From Epiperipatus broadwayi (lineage: Eukaryota; Onychophora; Udeonychophora; Euonychophora; Peripatidae), in assembly GCA_028023455.1 (NCBI GenBank), contig JAQFVV010012669.1:1182501-1246500 (forward strand): a stretch of 64,000 bases of DNA, read 5' to 3'. Shown one piece after another: positions 44,601 to 56,600 of the stretch. The translations under genes were made by a program, and so were the position numbers. The notes beneath the pieces are model-generated. The model saw nothing but the letters and a program-made list of their open reading frames with translations. It was not told where the DNA came from and did no database searches. The first letter of the stretch is position 1, and every line of letters starts with the position of its first letter.

Positions 44601-47600
44601 CTAACAAAATATTGATTTTAAATATTTTATTATACGTCATTTTTTAAACTTTTTCTTTTTAAAGTATTTTTTCTATTAAACTGTATATTTTTATAAAATT
44701 CAATATGGAAGATGCTACAGTTGATTGTCTAAAAATAATTAAGGGTTGGAAACACTATTGTTTTAATCTGGGGAAGGTATTTTTAATTAAAGTTTTTACT
44801 TAAAATGGGATTAAGATTAGAGATACTTTTGTTGAAAACATGTTGTCAAATCTATTTCTAATCTGGAAATAGATTTGAATTTATTTTTGGATGTTATCTT
44901 ACTGTTGCATCTTCAAAAACAACCGATAAAGAAAAAGTATAAAATGACTGAATTTTGAGGACAGATTAGATTAGCTACTATTGAGAGAACTGATTGTAAA
45001 CGTATTACACGTCACTTGAAACTTAAATAATGTAGCAGTAAATCCATCACTTCTTGGCCCAGTTGGGTCATCATCTTCAGCAGCCATCTCATTCTGCTGC
45101 CCAAGAGGAAGTAAAAGCCCGACCTAAGAACTTTAATGCTACTAGAAACTTGCAGTTGTTTAAGAACTTTCATTTCAATTGCCATACACAAGCAACTACT
45201 AAATTGGACTCTTAAAATTGCAAGGTAAATTATTTCAAACCGCCACCATCAAAACTAAATCTAGCCTAATTCTGCTATCAAGATTTCTAACGTATTGTTC
45301 AATTTTCTATCTTTTAAATCAATATGTAAATGTAATTTGCTTTTAAATGATTTTATAAATCTAATTTTCTCTCATATGCTCTAACTTTCTTTAATTTTGG
45401 TGTGGTCATTTATTTATAGTTATTTATCACTTAATTTTATATGTCTATTATTATTATTATTCTGCCAATCTCTAACAATCTGACGAGTTGAATTTTGTAA
45501 AATCTTTTCTTCCTTTTAAATAAACCTTCATGAAGCAAGTTATTAACGTCCCCTTAAAATATATATATATAATGCATTGTAAATTAATATTTTCGCCAGA
45601 TTGTTTTATAAATCAACATTTTAGGTTCGTTTTTAATATAAAATTGATTTGTTTATCTCTGGATTTTCTACCCGGGGTAAATCCAGAACTTAAGCTAATT
45701 AACGCTTTGAAATCTTTTAAAATGTTTTTTTTTTTTTATATTAAATTCTGAAAGAGTGACCCATTAATTATTTTCTATATAACTGCCTTTTTTATATACT
45801 CTTAAAATATATGCTATGTATTTAAATATTCCAGTTATTATAAAATCAGCGAAGGTGGGGTTGATTTATTTTAAATAGTAGAAAAGGGAAGGGGGTAAAT
45901 CTTAATGTTTCTTTTACTAAATAAAATCTTCATGTATATTTTATTAAATGAAATCTTCTCTCTATATATATATTATAGCGGCATAGCATATTATTTATAT
46001 AAATTATAGTATTCAAACAAGGGTCATTTATTTTTAAAGCAGCAAATTATATTTCATGTTGTTAGGGACATTCCGTCATACTGCATTACTGACATTTAGC
46101 CTATCTTCGTATTATATATATATATTATGTGCTTCTAGTCTTCTAATCTGGGGGTTGCGACAAGTTCGAACCCATAGATTTCTTCTCGTACCTCGTTCCA
46201 TAGATAGTTGAGCTATCTGGAACCACATTTATTCCATATAAAATGCCTCTGGCGGTGATCCCGTAAGTTTGGCACACGCTATTCATATCTACTTTCTTCG
46301 TATGAAAAAGCCGCTGGCGGTGATCCCTAAGTTTGGCACACACTATGCCCATCCATTTCTTCGTATAAAAAGGCCTCTGGCGTTGACCCCTAAGTCTGGC
46401 ACACGCTATGCCCATCCACTTCATCTTTTGTCCAGAAGCATGACTTTGCCTGTTATTTCTTGGTTATAATGTCAGTACCGCAAACGTCTTCATATATTTC
46501 TTTTGCTTCATGACCCAGTTTTAATGCTCTGATATTAAAATTGCACTCTGCTTAAAATATATATGTAAATGCCAATTACTTCTATTTTATTAATTAAATT
46601 TATTTCAGTCTTATACAGTCCCACCATCGTAACTTATTTCTGTATTTAAGAGTATCTATTTACCTTGGGGAAAATAAAGCGTTCTTCGTACCAGTGCTAA
46701 TTAACAGAAGTTTCATTAAATATTTTGTCATATAATCAAATGACATTTTCAAATATGTTTTTCAAATGTATTTTACTTATTTTCACGACCTCAGTGGCGT
46801 GAAAATAGTTTGTATTTATATCTGTAATGAATCTCAGAACGCTCCCCTAAATAATGTTAGTCACCATGTTTCAGAACCGTAATCCAAAGCATTAATAGCA
46901 ATTTTATGTAACTTCTTTCTAATAACTGATTGGCATCTTAATATTAGACCCACCAAAGATGTGTGCTTATTTATAACATATCATTTAGCTAATAAAGAGC
47001 ATATGAGAAATAATAGCGTGAATGACACTATGTAATTATCTACCGCTTGCTCATTCACGCACACACTAATGTATATAATTAATTTATAAATGTATATAAA
47101 TAATTTGTCATTATAATAAACTATATTTTATTGTCTAACTTTTCCTCCACTTCCACATATTACAGCCATGCTTATCTATTATTTTAATATAGTCATAGTT
47201 AATAGATGTCTCATTGTTTTGCTCAGCTTTGCTAGTTGGCCGGATTAAGATTAATTCTCTTGTGCCATCACTACTATGTTATTCATTAGGTATTAGATCT
47301 AGGGCTTAGAGAATGGGTTCGAATTCAGGCTGGTCCTTGACCTAAATCTCGGGCTTGACTGGGTTTGAAGTACATTTTGTGAGTTCCAGCTCATGTTAGA
47401 TGGATAAACATGTTTTGACCGGTACAATATATATATATGATATTATACTGGTCCAATTTATTTATTTTATCCTTTGCATTTAATTGACATATTCAAATTT
47501 ATGGATGTTTTAAAGTTAACATTGAAACTCATTTTATATATTCCAATACTTTCTATATATGGAGTATTATCCATTTTTTATCATTTCCAACTTTTCCATT

Positions 47601-50600
47601 CCTATACACAATATTTCTTTTAAAACACTCAACATATCTACATATATATCAGTTGAATTAAACCCAGATATGTCCATATCAGAAACAAATTTTTAATTTT
47701 GTCAGATTCAAACATATAAACAATTATTTTGATGTAAAAATAGTCTCAAATTGGCAAATTTATGCAATATTAGTATTTATGATCTCACATTGGCAAACTT
47801 AATATTGAACAGTTCAACAATCATTTTATAACACAACAAATTAAGTTTCTGCTTTATTTTTAAACCTAAATTAAAGATTTACAATCTTTTTTGAGCTCTT
47901 TAGCCCAATTTAATTCAATTAATTATTTAATTTATCTACATATTGGTAATAGCCTGTGGTGCACACACAAAAAAAGTTATCCACATATTAGACATATATA
48001 TAATTTCCTCTAAATGCAGCTATAATATTATTATCAATCCAGATTAATACATGGTGAATAAATTTACATTTATTAAATATTTTTATTAGGTAATAATGCA
48101 TCAATAATTTTAATACATTCTTTACTATTTACTGATCCACATAATTCCATTACATCCAAGAAGCCATTCTATATGCATTTAAGATAACATTTTTTAAATA
48201 ATATCTGCAAATTCAACAAAAATTTAATTGCAAACTTTCCAAAGTCCAATTCTTCTTTAAATATTTGCAACATATATGTACTGTCAGAGTCAATCATAAT
48301 TCTTAAAAGATAATATTCCTTGTGCATTTTAAAATTCACAAATCTTGGTAAAATAGTGTTCATTGAATATATATGCAAATACTACTTTCATACAATTTAT
48401 ACAAATGCTTCTTAAGAATGGAAAAATGAATGCTGCTACCATATGAGCAGTGTTAAACATAAACTTGGAATGATTAAATTTAACAACTTTATGACACCCA
48501 TATGCAGTGGGGTGTGCTAGGGGATTGCTCATTTATATACTATGAAAGTAAATTTGAGCACAAGAATGATGCAATATTCGCTTATGTACAAAAAAACTAA
48601 ATTCTTGTCATATTTTATAGTCGTAAAAAGGAATCTGTATATGGTTTTTATCCTGGTATTGTTGAAGTGATTTGTGAAGAAATGAAAGAATAAATGGGGT
48701 TAGTCTATTAAGCAAAGTGAATACAGAATGAATCAGAAAGCCAATAGTGTTCAAACAAGCAAAAAAAAAAATTTTAATGGTAAAATACTGGGTTTTTTTT
48801 GTTGATAATGATTTGATAACCATGACTGTGATACTAATGCATCAGAAGTATACTTAGTTTAAGTAAATTTTATTCTCTGTTATTATGTTTTATATTACAT
48901 ATTAACCTTGTAATGCAAAAATAGCACATCTCCTGACATATCAATGATGTGAAATTCAAATTGGATCAAATAAAATTCTTTTTAAAAGTTTAGGATTTTT
49001 CTTTCAGATAATTGTTACATAAAGATTACTATAATAAATTAAAATCAGATGATGTAGGTTATTCATTGTACAATTCATTCATTCCAGAACACCTTGAAAT
49101 AAACATAATTACGGGGTTATCTTTTTAGGCATATGACCTACAAGAAAGTTATTATCTAATATAATCATTTAAAGAAAATGTAATGTGAAAATGCCTACAA
49201 GTTTTAAACAATATACTGTTTGAGTTTAATGAAAACTAAAATCAAATTGTTCTCCAATAAAAAATTCACAGATTGTTGATTTAGTCATTTCAATATTGAG
49301 AACTTTTGTTTTCTCAACTGGAAATTATTTCTTTTTTGAAGCTTCATTTCATTAATTTCAAATTGTTTTTGTAATCTATAATGAAATTAAAATTGAATTT
49401 TTAAAAGCATAAACATTCATAGATCGATTTAGCCATTCAATATTCAGAATTGATGCTTTCTCATTTTGGATTTTTTTTTTTTTTTGACAGCAATGTTATT
49501 CTGCTTTTCAAACTTGTGACTAAATCGTTGTACATATGCTTCATAATAATAAAAATATATATTTAGTATTTTTATTGCTAAACATGTAAGCAAACTAATA
49601 ATTTTTATTAGACATTCATTAGACTAGAGATTCTGTAGGTAATTTTCACAACACCACTCTCATGCAAGATAAGGCTGGTTTCCATCCACTTTTAACATCT
49701 TGTGAAAGATGTAATCATAAACATATGACCAATAATGTGAAATAGATGTATGATCCCCAAAATGGACATTTCTTGCTGAACTAGCTATCTATATATACTG
49801 AACAATAATAAAGATATGTGTAAGAGATTGTGATCTGGACCAACTGACGAATGCTGGTTCAGCATGCAATATACATCTTGAAGATCATACATCTTTTTCA
49901 CATGTCTTTGATCATATGTTTATAATTACATCCTGACCACTAGGTGTTAAAAGTGGATAGAAACCAATCCTTACCTTGCATGAGAGTAGTGTAGTGAAAG
50001 TTATACTACAGATATATTATTTATTATGTAAGCAAACTAAATTGGTAATTTAGTCTTACAAAACATAACAAAGATGACTACCACTTTAGAATTGTATTTC
50101 TTGTAGAAATCTTAACTTAGTGGAGAAAAAAATGTTCACTATATAATTTCTCATTATAGGAGCCATAATTATATCATCCAATAAATAGACTAGCCATTTA
50201 ACTGATAATGATCAATGGAACTACAATAGTTTGATATTGCCTATATTATTTGCCCTAGGGAGGTTAAATCTATTCCAATTTACTTAATGGAATAATACTA
50301 GTTGTTGTTTTTTTTCATATGTCAAATGCATTGACCGGGAAGCAGAAGCAAACCCAGGCCAGCTGCTTAGAAGGCAGTTATGCTAACCACTAGGCCATCA
50401 ATGCTTGACAATACTAGTTTATTTTTAATACAAACAAATAAAAAGCATTTAAAATTTTTTATGCTAAATTTTAAAATTCTATTTTATAATAGTTTATAAA
50501 ATATTTCTTTAATAATCTAACATCTTCCCAGTAAGAAAATTCATCTTCATAAATAAGAGAAATGAAGCAAATCTGATAATGATTGAAGTTAATAAAATCT

Positions 50601-53600
50601 AAAACATCACTATTATCAACTTTCTTGTTTGTGCAATGTGTTATAAAAGACACTGAAAATTAAATATAGTAAAAACTATATTTCAAAAGAGCAAAATACA
50701 TACAAATAAATTTTTAGTATGGACTTAATTCAAAAACTCAAACTGCTAAATTTTAAAATGTAGAATTGTAAAATTACATAAAATAACCCTTGTTTTAAAT
50801 CTAGGAAATAAATATACAATTTCAGAGGATTTATATGTTATTTAAATGTGTGTGAAAGATAAAGAGTAAAGAACTAGAAGAAAAATGAGAGTGTGCTGTT
50901 TGTTCTCTATTATTCAGTCTACATCATCCTACTGTAATAGTCCAGACCCCATTTAAAACAAAATAGTCTATTCCTAGAAGTTTCCAGGCTATACTATAAA
51001 ACGAATAAGTGAAAGAAGTAGCAGTATTAATTTTAGTTTTATAAAAGTTAAGTGGAATCTACATATTGAGTTTGCATTTTAATTAACAATTCCAATGTAG
51101 TTAAAAGACTTCTATGAAAACAGACTTTAGTGAGCACAACAACATATAAATAATATTGTCTTAAAGAAAATTGAATGGAGAATTCACAGGTTCCATTTAT
51201 AATCATAAATTCTTAAAAGGGTAAAAGTTATAATCAAAAATATCCAAGTCAGATTTTTTTTTTTTTTTTGGTAACTTTGCAATTCTATTTTGTCCCTATC
51301 TTTCGATAGATAAAGTATATAGATTTTTTTTAAAAAAGAAAAAGAGAATTAATTAATTCAATTTACGTACTTTACTGAACAAAAATAGATAATATATTTA
51401 CTTATGATAATTTAAAAAGAATTTATTATCTAGTGTTTCTGTGTGTAAAGAAAAAAAAAATTAAATTTTGAAAAATGTTAATATGAATGAATGTATTTAG
51501 GAAAAGAAATGATAAAAAGTATTTTTTTTCTGTAAAGACGAAGAAATGTTAATTTCGGTATTACAAGAAAAAAATGTATTTAGTTAAAATTAATTAAAAG
51601 AAAGCAATAGGAAAATAATAGCAGGGAATGTTTGTTGTGTACTATTATGTATACTATACTGTCGGATATAAATTGGGGAACAGACAGGATTCTCTTTTCT
51701 TTCTGTTGGAATGGAGGTTGTAACTTTGACACGACAAGAGCTCAGAGAAAAAGTTTAAAAAACTGAATAAGAAGAATCAATGTGTGGCTCATGTCAACCA
51801 GCTAAGAGATTTTATTAATGGCATTCAAGAAAATTGAGCTGGTCAGAATGGCAGTCCCTAGTGATTTAAGAAGCTTCTGAATCATGAACTCTTGATTAAG
51901 CTAATATGGAAACATATACTGCAGTTGAAAGTCTCACTATGATAGGGTAAAACCTTTTATTGGTATGCTGGTCAACATGTAGCCTTCTGCCAATTTTTTA
52001 AGTGTATTGTTCTTACCCATACCACATATCAATGTAATAACAAGTAGTTGCTAGTCATCTCTCTCTCAATTTTTGTATACCTATTCATAATAGACATGCA
52101 ATCCATCATTATACCTGTTAATAATGGATAAAAGTTTTTAAAAAAATTAACCAGGTGAAACATTGAACTTTACATGATAGTGATTGTCCAGGATATCAAA
52201 TATCCAAAAGGTGTGAATGATATTCCAATCAGTTAGTCATAAAATCAGAATTTTGAAATTATTGGGCATGATCCATTTTATTTAGAGTAAAAAGCCTTTA
52301 AAAATAATTACCGAATAGATTAAAATTTATTTTCTCTGCTTAATATTTAAAATTATTATCATACTATCTTTTAATATTCACTACTTAATATTTAAAGTTA
52401 CCCAAACATATTTTAATTTTCATTGCTTAAAATTTAAAAGCTATTAACACACATATTTTGATATGTATGTTTTTTTCCATGCCTAATATTTAATATGTAT
52501 GATATATTAATATTTATTTACTTTTATCAATCTTTAATATTTCTTATCATTGGGTCATGTATCAGTTTGCCAATTACTACTACTAATTATGTGAAGGTGA
52601 AGTCAGTAGTATATCAGAACTTGTGGGTTAAATTCTGTCAAGTTAAATAACCTTTCTCTGATATGAATATATCCATTCCTGAATATGTGTTTATATGTAT
52701 TTGATTTATGTAGAAATAAATTAGAATTTAAATACCATAGTTATAAATAAAAATTTTTTTTTTTTATTCATATTATGTTTGAATCTAGTTGTCCATTCTC
52801 TCATTCCAAACCTAATTAGAAATAGTTTGTCACACACCCTGAGAAAAGTGCATGCCTAAATGAGCAGTTGAGGGATTATACTGTTCTCGTGATAATGTTG
52901 CCAGAAGTGTATCCTAAACCCATTTTTTCAGCAATGTAAGTAGTGTTTAGAAATAACTACTTTATAAAAATGCTTTTAGACATAAGAGCTTGTGTTTTTA
53001 ATCCTCATAAGTGTTATTGTTATATAAGATGGTCAAGAAATACAACCTACAACCAAATACTGGTTTCATCACCATCCAGATTGGTATAATAAAATGCAGC
53101 CAAATAAGGCAAGGTATACATATAGTTGATACATTTATGACTCAGCAACATGATATTCTATATGTTTATTGAGTTGTAAAGTTTTGCTCATAGTTATTTG
53201 TAGTGGAAGAATTTGGTATATATGTGACACACAATATGTGTGCACGATATATTTATAAAAATTATTTGGTATACTACATATGTGTGATTGTCTTATCATT
53301 AACATTTGGAGCATCATATTGCAAAATACTGGATTACATATCCAAAGTCATAAACTAAAGGAGTTTAAATGCAAGAATTCAATGTGAAGTCATCTCATCT
53401 GGGAGATTAGATAGTGGCAAAATTTCAAAACATTTTATTTTTTCTGTATTGTTTAATTAAATAATTGATTTACGAATAGAAAAAAAAAAGATTATTTAAA
53501 TTGCAAAACAGTTTAAATACACTTTTTATTAAATATTGTAATATAATTTTATATTCTACATGTTGTAGAACAATAGCAAAGTAACAAATATGAGAATTAG

Positions 53601-56600
53601 AGATGTATGAATCACAACTCAGCTCTATTACTTCTGGTGCTCAAATGTCATATGACCCCCAAGTAACAAATCATTTGATTATTTATTTTATTACAGTGGT
53701 AAACCCAAGCTCCAGATTCATGATTCCATCATTTCCAGTGCCCAGACTTCATGTGAACTCCCACACAACAAACCATTCTATTATTATTTAATTAATTATA
53801 TAATTCAGTCTAAACTTAGCTTTAAATTTAATATAATTTCAATTTTTAAATATAGATGATAAATATTACTGCTAGCAGACAAAATTTATCAAAGTGAAGT
53901 AAAAACGAAAAAGAATGAATTTAAGATTAATTAAATTTATGATTATTATAATAATATACTTGTTGAGGAACATAAATTAAAAATATGATACTAAAAATAT
54001 TAAAACTTACTTCCCAATTTAAATGCCATTAAAAGGATGGAAAGAATCTCATTGACACTACCAAGCCGGCAACTATCAATCTGACAAAACTGCATAGCAC
54101 CACACTGCAGAAACTGCTTGAACATGATACGATTATGAGCTTGTTCTCCTGTTGCAACTCCAATACCAAGTGGATTAAGAGCCTGGAAAATATTATGCAT
54201 TATTTGTTTCCATTGACGTAATAATTAATAAAAAGTTTTATAGTAATAATTAAAAGAATTACTTGATTAAAATAATAATTTTATTATATCTTGACATATT
54301 AATGACAATAAATTACCTTTGCGATAGTTAGATGGCCTAAGATATCATCAGGGCAGGTAGGTTCTTCTATCCAGTGAATTTTAAATTCTTCTAATTCTTT
54401 CATCCATTCAATTGCTGTTTGGACATCCCAACGTTCATTTGCATCCACCATCTTTTAAAAAATAAATATGTGAATAACAATAGCAACAATATAATAATAT
54501 AATACTAAAAGCAACATCACATGGCACTGCCTGTTTTCTTTTAAGCTTTGAAAATCATATGATGTTGATATTAATCTTCCTACCCTAGGATAAAAGGGAC
54601 TTACATTTACAAAACAGTTACTAAAATATGTATAAATCTGTCCTGATGTCAGATCCATATAGCTATGCAAGAAAATTAATTTGATTTCAAAGGATCAAAC
54701 CAGTAAAAAAATAGTTCTGGTTTTGAACCTTAAGTCATCAAAGGCAAAACTCAGAAATATGGTTGGGATGTGGATTATAGAGTGTTATATTATCTGATAT
54801 CCATTGAGCATTTAGACTTATAGAAAATAGTGCTAGAATAGGATTAAAAGAACTATTCTTGTAATAAACCATTAAGCATCACATGATCACATTTCCTATA
54901 CTAGCACATTAATTGTTGATAAATGGAGCAAAACTCTCCATACAGTATAGCCACCTGTGCTAAACAGAGTAATCAATGTATGCCAGAAGGCTTGTGCATA
55001 AAATCCCTATCTAATGCCTACTCATCCAATATCCCCAGACTAGTTTCTGGCTTGTGGCCTTCGTCAGTGAGGAGCTTTGGATCTGAGAGCACTGCATCTA
55101 GATCTTAGGATCTAATGCAACCCTCTAGCAACCACCTTTTATCTCTACTTAACTACTAAACTATGAGAATGAAATTGAAAACACAAAAAATATTTTCAAT
55201 CTATACTGTATGGAGAGTTTTGCTCTGTTTATCAACAATTAATGTGCTAGTATAGGAAATGTGATCATGTGATGCTTAATGGTTTAACACCAATCCTGCC
55301 TAATAGGATAGTGGTGGCTATGGTTGTAAAAGAGCCAATGACACCAAAATGTATGGGTACTGAACTGAGTTCAGACCCATATGACTATATAAGCTATTGA
55401 GCTTAAATTGAAAATATTTTTTGTGTTTTCAATTTCATTCTTATAGTTTTGTAGTTAAGTAGAGATAAAAGGTGGTTACTAGAGGGTTGCATTAGATCCT
55501 AAGATCTAGATGCAGTGCTCTCAGATCCAAAGCTCCTCACTGACGAAGGCCAGAAACTAGTCTGGGGATATTGGATGAGTAGGCATTAGATAGGGATTTT
55601 ATGCACAAGCCTTCTGGCATCCATTGATTACTCTGTTTTAGCACAGGTGGCAATACTGTATGGAGAGTTTTGCTCCGTTTATTCTTGTAATAATAATTTC
55701 AACTAAATATCAAGAGTGCATATTGTATTGTCACATTCATTATTCTTATTTCAGAGAATCTATAGTTCTGAAAATCTGGCAAAAGATGTTTAATTATTTT
55801 CTTCAATTATAGATACAATTTTAAAAAAATCTGTACTTTGATTAAACTGAATAAGTTGTTTTGAGAAAGCAATGATAATACAATAATTATAATAGCATTA
55901 TTGAAAAGATGATGTCATCTAAGACTATTTTTTAATGAAAATAGTATTACTATATAATTTACCAATCAATTTTCTTGATAATATGTTAAAACATCTTCTA
56001 TGGATTTAAAACAAAAACCTTAGATATCAGTTTTTTAAAAACTCTATTACACTTAAGAGCTATCCTAGAGTCAACACAAAATTCAATCAATGAACAGAGT
56101 AAAAAGACCTTAACAAGTAATTCATTCAGCGATAATTATCCATTCAAATATCTAAATTAAATAAGCCCTTTTTAAAAACATTCTAAATATGTGAAACGTA
56201 TTACTGTATATGAACAGCATCAAAACGGCCTCTTTCTGTGCTTTTGCATAGAAATAAGGCTGGAAGCGACCACATAAATGGCATGTTTATGTGTTTTTGC
56301 ATATAAATAATGCCATCAAGTGGCTGACACCAGCTAATAGAACTACTGATATTTGATCTACAGAAAGAAAGCAACAGAAATTTAAAATTCTGAATGTTAG
56401 TTAATACTGTGATACTTATCTGCAGTATTTTTAAAAAACAAAAATACTGGCTTTGAAAAATTTACATTCATTTCTATTTTTAATTTATGATACAGTAAAG
56501 ACAGCTTTTTTTTAAAACTTAAAACAGTTTGTAAAATATATAACAAATGCAAAGTATTATTAAGCATTTACACATTTTGACAAAGCATTTTTTATTTAAT

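Larger units (their letters stand above)
43694..54010 (-). other. ENOSF1 intron, 10.3 kb
   Basis: GTAAGT...TTTTTAG on the minus strand. It contains tRNA-like candidates (46150-46222, 47270-47433, 50328-50404), a minisatellite (46230-46435), a foldback element (49633-50011), a gag-like start (51710-51870) and a diverged tandem pair (53610-53800). Parts with nothing recognisable: 43800-46100 (apart from slightly GC-richer patches near 45040-45140 and 45640-45700), 47450-49600, 50420-51640, 52000-53590. Confidence 0.75.
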
